Assembly (NCBI GenBank): GCA_013812565.1
Contig: JACCTF010000089.1
Coordinates: 1-5,616, forward strand
Direction of reading: 5' to 3'
Source: Pyrinomonadaceae bacterium
GTDB lineage: Bacteria > Acidobacteriota > Blastocatellia > Pyrinomonadales > Pyrinomonadaceae
DNA: 5,616 nucleotides
The notes beneath the pieces were generated by a model that was not told where the DNA came from, ran no database searches, and was given only the letters and a program-made list of their open reading frames with translations. The position numbers were made by a program, and so were the translations under genes. Positions 1 through 5,616 of the stretch are shown here, in pieces. Positions within the stretch are counted from its first letter, which is position 1; every line of letters begins with the position of its first letter.

Positions 1-131
1 TCTCGGCGACTGATCCGGTGACGTTCATCGGTGTGGCGATGTTGTTGACGGTCGTCGCCTTGCTCGCCTGCTACATCCCGGCCAGGAGGGCGACGAAGGT
101 CGATCCGATGGTGGCGCTCCGGTACGAATGA
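1..131 (+). CDS. C-terminal end of an ADOP-family ABC permease (partial, 5' end outside window)
   Basis: The frame is open from base 3 to a TGA stop at 129-131 and gives 42 residues: SATDPVTF, a hydrophobic run of about 17 residues (the last transmembrane helix of an FtsX domain), then the cytoplasmic tail [18 protein letters not shown]. That tail is identical to the end of the complete permease at 219-2654 and differs by one residue (I for V) from the one ending at 5291, so this is the end of a third paralogue in the same orientation. In the family this helix closes the second of two fused MacB/FtsX-like halves. Nothing can be said about the missing N-terminal part. The product should be an inner-membrane protein of unknown substrate. 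The next gene starts 87 bp later on the same strand, so co-transcription is possible. Confidence 0.9.
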   Translation, partial: SATDPVTFIGVAMLLTVVALLACYIPARRATKVDPMVALRYE

Positions 132-134
132 TTC

Positions 135-169
135 GATTGCGGAGTTCGGATTGCGGAATGCGGATTAAA
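135..169. repeat. degenerate heptamer tandem repeat after the first permease stop
   Basis: Directly after the TGA stop the sequence reads in 7-bp steps: GATTGCG, GAGTTCG, GATTGCG, GAATGCG, GATTAAA. Units 1 and 3 are identical and unit 4 differs from them by one base. A copy of part of the unit in inverted form (AATCCGC, 190-196) can pair with GCGGATT at 160-166, giving a 7-bp stem around a 23-nt loop. Short tandem heptamers of this sort are known in intergenic DNA of cyanobacteria (STRR families). I infer slipped-strand growth here. A role as weak mRNA 3'-end structure is possible but no T-run follows. Confidence 0.6.
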
Positions 170-207
170 GAAACACCGGTTTGTCTTCCAATCCGCGATC
201 GGTAAGT

Positions 208-212
208 GGAGG
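208..212 (+). promoter_or_regulatory. Shine-Dalgarno GGAGG that decides the start of the 811-aa permease
   Basis: GGAGG lies 6 bases before the ATG at 219 and only 3 bases before the in-frame GTG at 216. The spacing supports the ATG at 219. The GTG would add a single Met and is too close to the site. Confidence 0.75.
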
Positions 213-218
213 TTTGTG

Positions 219-2654
219 ATGCGAACACTACTACAAGACATACGATACGGCATGCGGATGCTGCTTAAAAGTCCTGGCTTCACCTTGGTTGCGGTGCTCG
301 CTTTGGCGCTCGGGATCGGTGCGAACACGGCGATCTTCAGCGTGGTGAATGCCGTGTTGCTCAGGCCGCTACCTTATCAGGATGCGGATCGGCTCGTGAT
401 GGTGTGGGAACACAACCGCCTACGCAACCGTCCGCAGAATGTGATCAACCCGGCCAACTTTCTTGACTGGCAGGAGCAATCAAGCGTCTTCGACGAGATG
501 GCTGCCTTTCACGACTTTGCTGTTAACCTCACGGGCGAGGGCGAGCCGGAACAAATTCCGGGGCAGCGTGCGAGCGCCAATCTATTTTCGCTGCTCGGAG
601 TCCAAGCCGTCGTCGGGCGCACCTTCACACACGAAGATGCGCAGCCAAACCGCGAACCTTTAATCGTTATAAGTTATGGCTTGTGGCAGCGTCGTTTCGG
701 CGGTGATCCGGGTGTGATCGGTAAAACTTTGATGCTTGACCGCAGGCCCGTGACGGTCATCGGTGTGCTGCCCGCCGACTTCAAATGGTTCATTAAGCAA
801 GGCTCGCTGGTTGGTAAAGAGGCTGAGTTCTGGGAGCCTCTCTCCTTTACGGCAGCCCACCACATTCGTCGCGGGCGTTACATGACGGCCGTGGCGCGTC
901 TCAAACCAAATGTCACATACGAACAAGCGCAAGCTGAGATGAACACCATCGCGAGCCGTCTTGAGCAGCAGTACGTGAATTTCAACACGGGCTGGGGCGT
1001 AAACCTTGTTCCGCTGCGCGAACAGTTCGTCGGCAGTATCCGACCCGCGCTGCTTGTACTGCTCGGCGCGGTTGGCTTTGTGCTTTTGATCGCTTGTGCC
1101 AACGTCGCCAATTTGTTGTTGGCACGCGCCGCTGCTCGGCAAAAAGAGATGGCGACTCGCGCGGCGCTCGGCGCAGGACGCTGGCGCGTGGTGCGGCAGT
1201 TGTTGACTGAGAGCGTACTGCTCGCATTCTTTGGCGGGGCGCTCGGATTGCTGCTGGCCCTGTGGGGCGTAGACGCGCTCATGTGGTTCGCTCCGCAAGA
1301 TTTGCTAAGCCTACCCCGCATCAGCATCAACCTCCCGGTGCTCGGCTTCACGCTGCTCGTCTCGGTGCTGACGGGAATCATCTTCGGTTTAGTGCCCGCG
1401 CTCGAAGCCTCGCGGCTTGATCCGAGTGAATCTCTTAAAGAGACCGGCCGGAGCATGACCGGCAGCACGCGCAGTCGCCGCCTGCGCGGCGCGTTTGTCG
1501 TCGCTGAAGTTGCACTCGCTTTGGTGCTACTTGTTAGCGCGGGTCTGCTGATTAAAAGTTTTATGCGCTTGCAAGCGGTTGATGCAGGCTTCGACGAGAA
1601 AAACATATTGACGATGCGTGTGACGCTACCCGCCTCGAAGTACCCGGAAGAAAATCAAAGAATCAGGTTCTTCAAACAAACCGTCGAGCGCCTTGAAACA
1701 CTACCCGGCGTGCGCTCTGTCGGTGCGATCAGCTTTCTGCCGTTCACCGGCCCGGGCGCGGCCACCAGTTTCACGATTGAGGGCCGACCCGCACCGGCGG
1801 CGGGCGATTCGCCTGTCACCGATGTCCGAGTCACTGACGACAACTATCTACGCACGATGAATATTGCCTTGCTTCGTGGCCGTACCTTCACCGAGCAAGA
1901 AGCGACAGAGAAGCGAGGTGTCGTCGTTATCAACGAAGCGATGGTTCGCAAATACTTCCCCGGCGAAGACCCCATCGGCAAACGAATCATAGTCAACATG
2001 AGCGACACGCCTGAGCCGACGGAGATTATCGGCGTGGTGCGTGACGTAAAGCAGCAGACCTTGGACGAAGAAGTCAAAGCGATGGTCTACTGGCCGCATC
2101 CGCAACTCGCCTATTCATCCCTGACGCTGGTCATGCGAACAGAGAGTGATCCGTTGAGTTTGGCGACGGCCGCGCGACGCGGTATTCAAGCGATTGATCA
2201 AGATCAGCCCATTGCCGACGTTCGCACGATGGAGCAGTGGCTCGCCACATCAATTGCCAGAGCGCGCTTCAACACGCTGCTGCTCGGCCTCTTCGCCTCG
2301 GTCGCCTTGCTCTTGGCCGCCATCGGCATCTACGGCGTGATGGCCTACTCCGTCACACAGCGCACGCACGAGATCGGCATCCGCATGGCTTTCGGCGCAG
2401 AGGGCCGCGACGTTCTCCGGCTCGTGCTCGGGCAAGGGATGACGCTTGTCGCCATCGGCATCGCGCTCGGACTGCTCGGAGCATTCGCCGCCACGCGCGT
2501 GCTCGCTAGTTTGCTCTACGGAGTTTCGGCTACCGATCCCATGACCTTCACGATCATCCCGCTGCTCTTAGTCACGGTCGCATTCATTGCCAACTACATC
2601 CCGGCCAGGCGTGCGACGAAGGTTGATCCGATGGTCGCACTCAGGTACGAATAG
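219..2654 (+). CDS. ADOP-family duplicated orphan permease (MacB_PCD/FtsX x2), 811 aa
   Basis: Large inner-membrane protein built from two fused MacB/FtsX-like permease halves, the architecture of TIGR03434 (ADOP). Half 1: cytoplasmic lead MRTLLQDIRYGMRMLLKSPG, TM1 about 21-45, extracytoplasmic MacB-type core domain about 46-270, then FtsX helices about 276-302, 329-350 and 373-395. A charged linker (396-424, ending SRRLRG) leads to half 2: TM5 about 425-446, second core domain about 447-680, FtsX helices about 686-709, 737-758 and 776-797, and the tail [18 protein letters not shown]. Each FtsX domain carries the family's cytoplasmic coupling segment after its first helix ([11 protein letters not shown] 311-321; EIGIRMAFGAE 718-728), which in MacB-type transporters lies on the ATPase side. 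No ATPase gene is present in the window. The length (about 800 aa) is normal for the family. The start is ATG 219, set by GGAGG 208-212. By family it could export a compound or transmit a mechanical signal across the envelope; the substrate is unknown. The family call is firm, the role is not. Confidence 0.95.
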   Translation: MRTLLQDIRYGMRMLLKSPGFTLVAVLALALGIGANTAIFSVVNAVLLRPLPYQDADRLVMVWEHNRLRNRPQNVINPANFLDWQEQSSVFDEMAAFHDFAVNLTGEGEPEQIPGQRASANLFSLLGVQAVVGRTFTHEDAQPNREPLIVISYGLWQRRFGGDPGVIGKTLMLDRRPVTVIGVLPADFKWFIKQGSLVGKEAEFWEPLSFTAAHHIRRGRYMTAVARLKPNVTYEQAQAEMNTIASRLEQQYVNFNTGWGVNLVPLREQFVGSIRPALLVLLGAVGFVLLIACANVANLLLARAAARQKEMATRAALGAGRWRVVRQLLTESVLLAFFGGALGLLLALWGVDALMWFAPQDLLSLPRISINLPVLGFTLLVSVLTGIIFGLVPALEASRLDPSESLKETGRSMTGSTRSRRLRGAFVVAEVALALVLLVSAGLLIKSFMRLQAVDAGFDEKNILTMRVTLPASKYPEENQRIRFFKQTVERLETLPGVRSVGAISFLPFTGPGAATSFTIEGRPAPAAGDSPVTDVRVTDDNYLRTMNIALLRGRTFTEQEATEKRGVVVINEAMVRKYFPGEDPIGKRIIVNMSDTPEPTEIIGVVRDVKQQTLDEEVKAMVYWPHPQLAYSSLTLVMRTESDPLSLATAARRGIQAIDQDQPIADVRTMEQWLATSIARARFNTLLLGLFASVALLLAAIGIYGVMAYSVTQRTHEIGIRMAFGAEGRDVLRLVLGQGMTLVAIGIALGLLGAFAATRVLASLLYGVSATDPMTFTIIPLLLVTVAFIANYIPARRATKVDPMVALRYE

Positions 2655-2658
2655 AAAA

Positions 2659-2686
2659 GTGCCGAGTGCCGAGTGCTGAGGACTGA
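2659..2686. repeat. second heptamer tandem repeat, different unit, after the 811-aa permease
   Basis: Starting 4 bases after the TAG stop, the sequence reads in 7-bp steps: GTGCCGA, GTGCCGA, GTGCTGA, GGACTGA. The first two units are identical and the fourth is the most diverged. Related heptamers in inverted form follow at 2704-2717 (ACTCAGC, ACTCAGT). The unit is unrelated in sequence to the one at 135-169 but has the same period and the same position relative to a permease stop codon. Confidence 0.65.
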
Positions 2687-2726
2687 GTTAGAACCTTGTT
2701 CCTACTCAGCACTCAGTACTTCTTTC
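2672..2726 (+). terminator. long imperfect hairpin, possible transcription end of the 811-aa permease
   Basis: Bases 2673-2694 face 2698-2719 around a 3-base loop CTT. Of 22 facing positions 17 are Watson-Crick, one is G-U and four are mismatches in two pairs; A2672-T2720 adds one more pair. The heptamer repeat supplies the left arm. TCTTTC follows, which is only a weak T-tract, so intrinsic termination is possible but not convincing. The structure might instead only protect the mRNA 3' end or be a by-product of repeat inversion. Confidence 0.4.
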
Positions 2727-2758
2727 CCGGTTCTGGGACTTGTCAATCCCAGAAGCGG
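2727..2758. other. second hairpin in the intergenic region
   Basis: TTCTGGGA (2731-2738) is a perfect complement of TCCCAGAA (2747-2754) around an 8-base loop. Beyond one G/G mismatch, CCG (2727-2729) pairs with CGG (2756-2758), giving 11 pairs of 12. No T-run follows (ACGCCGGAGG), so it is not a standard intrinsic terminator. It directly abuts the larger hairpin, so the two form a double stem-loop between the genes. Confidence 0.45.
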
Positions 2759-2833
2759 ACGCCGGAGGGCCGTGCCCCGGTTCCCGCCTTGATTTAGCCC
2801 ATGATTGCCGCACTCAAGCCATGCAGCTTGCGC

Positions 2834-2849
2834 TGGCACGGCGCTTTCT
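2834..2849 (+). promoter_or_regulatory. sigma-54-like -24/-12 promoter candidate for the 791-aa permease
   Basis: TGGCACG-GCGC-TTTCT fits the -24/-12 pattern TGGCACG-N4-TTGCW with a perfect -24 element and correct spacing, but has T in place of the G of the -12 GC. Initiation would fall near 2860, leaving a leader of about 55 bases with the Shine-Dalgarno site inside it. The GGCACGGC of the -24 element (2835-2842) is also the inverted complement of GCCGTGCC at 2769-2776. The changed -12 base lowers confidence, and no enhancer-binding protein gene is in view. Confidence 0.3.
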
Positions 2850-2901
2850 TAGCACTCTTGCGTTACCTATTTGCGCAACCAATGCAGCATACAAAGAGAG
2901 C

Positions 2902-2906
2902 GAGGA
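2902..2906 (+). promoter_or_regulatory. Shine-Dalgarno GAGGA for the 791-aa permease
   Basis: GAGGA in the purine-rich stretch AGCGAGGAAAGAG lies 9 bases before ATG 2916. It supports this start over the in-frame TTG at 2871, which would put the site inside the coding region. Confidence 0.6.
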
Positions 2907-2915
2907 AAGAGTTCA

Positions 2916-5291
2916 ATGGGCATACTGTGGCAAGACCTTCGTTACGGCCTTCGAATGTTATTCAAGAATCCGGGCTTCACGGCTGTCGCGGTGCTCGCGC
3001 TGGCATTGGGCATCGGTGCGAACACAGCGATCTTTAGTGTGGTCAATGCGGTGCTCCTGCGGCCTCTTCCTTATAAGGATGCTGACCGGCTTGTTGTAAC
3101 TAATCTGTCGCTGCCGGATTACCACGACGTGGAGCGGGGAAACGGGGTCTTTGATGGAATGGCGGTGTACGCTTCGAACCTCTACAACCTGATTGGCACG
3201 GACGGGTCGGAACAGGTGCTCGGCGCGATCGTTTCTCCCGACTTCTTTCCGCTGCTCGGCACGCCGTCGCTGGGCCGCACGTTCAGTGCAGCGGAGACGG
3301 GCGAATCGTTGGCGGTAATCAGTCACGATTTGTGGCAGCGACGCTTTGGCGGCGACGCGGGCGCGCTGGGTAAAACTTTGAACTTGGGCGGGCGGCCTCA
3401 TACAGTCGTCGGCGTGATGCCGCCGGAATTTCAGTTTCCAGATTCAGGGTTCAAGCTCTGGGTGACGATGGGCTCCGCGATGGCAGCAACGCCCGAGCAG
3501 ACCGAGAATCGTTCGCTTCGTATCTTTCGCGTTATCGCGCATCTCAAGTCGGGCGTAAGCCTTACGCAGGCCCAAGCTGATGTAGACCGGATCGCGAACC
3601 TTCTAGAGCAGCAGTATCCGGACACTAACCAAGGAGTAAGTATAAGGTTCGTTTCTTTGTACGAACGAATGGTCGGGCCGGTGCGTCCCGCCCTTTTGGT
3701 GCTGCTCGGCACCGTCGGCTTCATTCTGCTAATGGCGTGCGCCAATGTCGCCAACCTGCTGCTGGCGCGCACCGCCACACGCGAACGTGAGATCGCGATT
3801 CGCGCCGCCCTCGGTGCCGGACGGTGGCGCGTGGCCCGCCAACTTCTAACTGAGAGCGTATTGCTGTCGAGCTTAAGCGGCGCGCTGGGAGTCGTGTTAG
3901 CCGCGTGGGGCATCGACCTGCTTCCCCATCTAGGCGCGGGAGACATTCCGCGAGCCAGTTCGATTCGCATCGACCTACCTGTTCTGTTCTTCACTTTGGG
4001 AGCTTCACTGCTGACGGGGATTCTCTTCGGGCTTGCGCCCGCCCTCCAGGCCGCGAAGATTAATCTTAACGAATCCTTGAAGGAAGGCGGCCGTGGTGGA
4101 GCTGGAGGCACTCGTGGTCGGCGATTGAGGGGCGCACTCGTGGTCACTGAAGTGGCTTTGTCAATGGTGGTGCTGATCGGGGCTGGACTTTTGATCAAGA
4201 GTTTCACCCGCTTGTTGAAGGCTGATGCGGGCTTTGTTACGGAGAACCTGTTGACCATGAACATCGAGATGAGCCGCTACAAAGAGCCGCAAAAGAGAGC
4301 GGCGCTAGCAAGCCAAGTGGTGGAGCAAATCGAGCAAATACCTGGTGTACAGGCAGTCGGTGGCGGCACAGGGCTTCCGCCGCAAACCGCACAGCGGGGC
4401 ACGAGCTTTGAAGTTGAAGGTCTTTCCGCCCTCGATCCTAGCGTGAGGTCCGCTTACTTTTTAGCGATTACTCCCCACTACTTTCGTGCGCTTGGAACTC
4501 CGCTCATCGGCGGGCGCTCATTCAACGAACGGGACATTGAGACTGCTCCCAAAGTAGTGATTATTAATCGAAGTCTCGCGCGACGATTGTTTCCAACTGA
4601 AGACCCGGTTGGCAGGCGCATCAAGCTCGTCAACCCTGACCAACAACCGGACTGGCGAATGATTGTCGGAGTCGTCGGAGACATTAAGTATGCAGGACTC
4701 GATGATCCGGGTGAAGCGGCCATCTACACCCCGTTTGCTCAAACGCCATTCTACTGGACATACGTCATGGTGCGGACCACATCCTCACCCTTGAGCGTGT
4801 CCACGGCAATTCAGAAGGCCGTGTCGTCGGTCGACCAGAATCTGATCGCCGCCAGAATCCAACCGATGGAGCAATTAATCTCCGCTTCGGTGGCGCAGCC
4901 GAGGTTCAACGCGCTGCTGCTTTCAATCTTCGCTGGCCTTGCGTTGGTGCTTGCTGCGGTGGGGATTTACGGCGTGGTCTCATACGGAGTCGCCGAGCGT
5001 ACACGCGAGATCGGCATCCGCATGGCCCTCGGGGCGCGAGAAGCGGACGTGCTCAAGCTGGTCGTCGGCCAGGGCGTGGTGCTGTCTATAATTGGTGTCA
5101 GTTTAGGTTTGATAGGAGCCGTTGCCGTGACGCGTGTGACAACGAGTTTGCTCTACGGCGTCAGCGCGACCGATCCAGCGACCTTTCTGATGGTCTCTTT
5201 GCTACTGATTGGAGTGGCCGCGTTGGCGAGCTTCATCCCCGCGCGCCGGGCAACAAAGGTTGATCCGATGATCGCACTTCGGTACGAATAG
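2916..5291 (+). CDS. ADOP-family duplicated orphan permease (MacB_PCD/FtsX x2), 791 aa
   Basis: Paralogue of the permease at 219-2654, with the same two-half plan. Half 1: lead [22 protein letters not shown]1 about 21-45, core domain about 46-250, helices about 256-282, 309-331 and 354-377. Linker 378-404 is glycine/arginine-rich ([16 protein letters not shown]). Half 2: TM5 about 405-427, core domain about 428-660, helices about 665-689, 716-737 and 755-776, then [18 protein letters not shown]. Coupling segments are [11 protein letters not shown] (293-303) and [11 protein letters not shown] (698-708). It is 20 residues shorter, mainly because the first core domain lacks 12 residues between RLV (58-60) and the Phe at 79; in the 811-aa protein that loop carries Asn/Arg-rich sequence and a PANFLDW motif. 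ATG 2916 was chosen because it aligns exactly with the paralogue's start and has GAGGA upstream; a TTG at 2871 would add 15 residues unlike the family. It starts 261 bp after its neighbour and may have its own promoter. Substrate unknown and no partner ATPase in view. Confidence 0.95.
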   Translation: MGILWQDLRYGLRMLFKNPGFTAVAVLALALGIGANTAIFSVVNAVLLRPLPYKDADRLVVTNLSLPDYHDVERGNGVFDGMAVYASNLYNLIGTDGSEQVLGAIVSPDFFPLLGTPSLGRTFSAAETGESLAVISHDLWQRRFGGDAGALGKTLNLGGRPHTVVGVMPPEFQFPDSGFKLWVTMGSAMAATPEQTENRSLRIFRVIAHLKSGVSLTQAQADVDRIANLLEQQYPDTNQGVSIRFVSLYERMVGPVRPALLVLLGTVGFILLMACANVANLLLARTATREREIAIRAALGAGRWRVARQLLTESVLLSSLSGALGVVLAAWGIDLLPHLGAGDIPRASSIRIDLPVLFFTLGASLLTGILFGLAPALQAAKINLNESLKEGGRGGAGGTRGRRLRGALVVTEVALSMVVLIGAGLLIKSFTRLLKADAGFVTENLLTMNIEMSRYKEPQKRAALASQVVEQIEQIPGVQAVGGGTGLPPQTAQRGTSFEVEGLSALDPSVRSAYFLAITPHYFRALGTPLIGGRSFNERDIETAPKVVIINRSLARRLFPTEDPVGRRIKLVNPDQQPDWRMIVGVVGDIKYAGLDDPGEAAIYTPFAQTPFYWTYVMVRTTSSPLSVSTAIQKAVSSVDQNLIAARIQPMEQLISASVAQPRFNALLLSIFAGLALVLAAVGIYGVVSYGVAERTREIGIRMALGAREADVLKLVVGQGVVLSIIGVSLGLIGAVAVTRVTTSLLYGVSATDPATFLMVSLLLIGVAALASFIPARRATKVDPMIALRYE

Positions 5292-5300
5292 GAGAAGAAA

Positions 5301-5336
5301 ATGCACATGCTCTTACCTCGACTTTATCCATTTTAA
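5301..5336 (+). other. very short ORF with a good ribosome site, possibly interrupted by the downstream repeat element
   Basis: GGAG at 5291-5294 overlaps the last base of the permease stop codon and sits 6 bases before ATG 5301. The frame reads MHMLLPRLYPF and stops at TAA 5334-5336. Its last seven codons and stop lie in or next to the left end of the inverted-repeat element (5313-5493). If the element inserted at a TA dinucleotide, removing it with one TA copy joins CTCTTA to ATAACATC and extends the frame to 19 residues ending at the TAA at 5536-5538. Either version is too short to assign. It may be a coupled small ORF, the stub of a broken gene or chance. Confidence 0.25.
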
Positions 5337-5358
5337 GAGTGCCAAAAGCGCGATGGCA

Positions 5359-5456
5359 TAAGTCTTTTGTTTTCAACAGCAGACTTTTTGATTGTCGATA
5401 AAAAACGGGACGTTCAAAAAGTCTCGCTCATAATCTGGACGCTAAGTCTTTTGTTT
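5359..5456. repeat. 14-bp direct repeat pair inside the element
   Basis: TAAGTCTTTTGTTT occurs at 5359-5372 and again, identical, at 5443-5456. The two copies flank the inner inverted repeat at 5381-5424. They could be transposase-binding sites near the ends or traces of one element nested in another. Confidence 0.6.
5381..5424. repeat. inner 11-bp inverted repeat (stem-loop) inside the element
   Basis: AGACTTTTTGA (5381-5391) pairs perfectly with TCAAAAAGTCT (5414-5424). After a T/T mismatch, TGTC (5393-5396) can pair with GACG (5409-5412, one G-U), leaving a 12-base A-rich loop. No T-run follows the right arm, so it does not look like an intrinsic terminator. Nested in the outer repeat, it lets the whole element fold as concentric stems. 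Confidence 0.6.
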
Positions 5457-5555
5457 ACCTCGCCTGTTTCCTAAATGGATAAAGTCGAGCTAATAACATC
5501 TGACATCTGCTCTTCTGAAACTTTCGGTACACAGTAATCGTAACAGGGAAGCGTT

Positions 5556-5616
5556 ATGGTGACGGATGCACATGCCATGTCGTTCGAGACCACGGCCGTA
5601 AGCGACGGTGAACTGG
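5556..5616 (+). CDS. start of a coding region running off the window (unassigned)
   Basis: ATG 5556 follows AGGGAA (5545-5550) by 5 bases and opens a frame with no stop to the end of the window: MVTDAHAMSFETTAVSDGEL, then one base of the next codon. An in-frame TAA at 5541-5543 means the start cannot lie further upstream; GTG 5559 and ATG 5577 are alternatives, the latter without a visible ribosome site. G/C in third codon positions returns here after the A/T-rich stretch, as expected of coding DNA. The ending SDGEL resembles the first residues of some ECF sigma factors (acidic stretch, then EL before the first helix), but 20 residues are too few to assign a family. Confidence 0.45.
   Translation, partial: MVTDAHAMSFETTAVSDGEL

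Larger units (their letters stand above)
5313..5493. mobile_element. MITE-like element with 17-bp perfect terminal inverted repeats
   Basis: CTCGACTTTATCCATTT at 5317-5333 recurs as an exact reverse complement at 5473-5489. Allowing one mismatch (C5316 against C5490), the match extends outward through TTA/TAA to 5313 and 5493, giving 20 of 21 paired positions. The enclosed DNA is A/T-rich, has no ORF of useful length, and contains a second inverted repeat and a direct repeat. The size (about 175-181 bp), matched ends and lack of a gene are what a non-autonomous miniature transposon looks like. TA at 5314-5315 and 5491-5492 could be a target-site duplication, as made by IS630/Tc1-type transposases, but TA may equally belong to the repeat. 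I do not recognise the ends as those of a named insertion sequence. A large stem-loop RNA or repeat of another class is the alternative. Confidence 0.55.

Noticed and set aside
135..169. CRISPR-like repeat array
   Set aside because: Units are 7 bp, contiguous and without spacers.
216..218. GTG start of the 811-aa permease
   Set aside because: Only 3 bases from GGAGG; the adjacent ATG at 219 is better placed and matches the paralogue.
660..1606. Long minus-strand ORFs of about 212 and 242 codons opposite the 811-aa permease
   Set aside because: They lie wholly within a gene with strong family identity, have low-complexity Arg/Ser/Ala-rich products and no family resemblance; G/C-rich third positions keep antisense frames open.
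2871..2915. TTG start giving a 15-residue N-terminal extension of the 791-aa permease
   Set aside because: The extension is charged and unlike the family, while ATG 2916 aligns with the paralogue start and has a ribosome site.
2740..3099. Plus-strand ORF of 119 codons starting in the intergenic region
   Set aside because: More than half overlaps the 791-aa permease in another frame, the TTG start lies inside a hairpin loop with no ribosome site, and the product resembles nothing I know.
3431..4264. Minus-strand ORF of 277 codons opposite the 791-aa permease
   Set aside because: Same reason: the product is Arg/Pro/Ser-rich without recognisable domains and the sense strand is clearly coding.
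5381..5430. Intrinsic terminator after the 791-aa permease
   Set aside because: The 11-bp stem is A/T-rich and is followed by CGCTCATAA with no T-run; it is better explained as part of the inverted-repeat element.
5517..5543. ECF-type promoter, GAAAC and CGTAA with a 17-base spacer
   Set aside because: Initiation would fall at about 5550, downstream of or within the AGGGAA ribosome site for ATG 5556, so it does not fit the gene it would serve; short motifs like these are common by chance.

Overview
The window reads like an accessory stretch of an Acidobacteriota genome, or a neighbouring lineage rich in the same paralogue family. Two complete long genes and the tail of a third, all on the + strand, encode permeases of the ADOP type (acidobacterial duplicated orphan permease). 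Each complete protein is about 800 residues and consists of two fused MacB-like halves. Codons favour G/C in third position and there is no host marker gene, so the phylum is inferred from the gene family alone.

Layout. 1-131: last 42 codons of an ADOP permease. 132-218: short intergenic stretch with a run of degenerate 7-bp units, then a Shine-Dalgarno site. 219-2654: complete ADOP permease, 811 aa. 2655-2915: 261-bp intergenic region with a second, different 7-bp repeat run folded into a long hairpin, a second smaller hairpin, a sigma-54-like promoter candidate and a Shine-Dalgarno site. 2916-5291: second complete ADOP permease, 791 aa. 5292-5555: visibly A/T-richer DNA holding a well-formed ribosome site with a very short ORF, which is cut by a roughly 180-bp element with 17-bp perfect terminal inverted repeats (MITE-like). 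5556-5616: probable start of another coding region that runs off the window.

How the genes relate. The three permeases are head-to-tail paralogues that share the N-terminal membrane entry and the C-terminal tail almost residue for residue. Over the best-conserved 30 residues more than half the codons differ silently, so the array is old and kept by selection on protein sequence. No ATP-binding subunit, membrane-fusion protein or regulator is present, which fits the 'orphan' label. The substrate cannot be read from the sequence.

The most unusual non-coding features are the two heptamer runs placed just after the stop codons of the first two permeases, and the inverted-repeat element downstream of the third. 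I do not see a clearly new biological system here.
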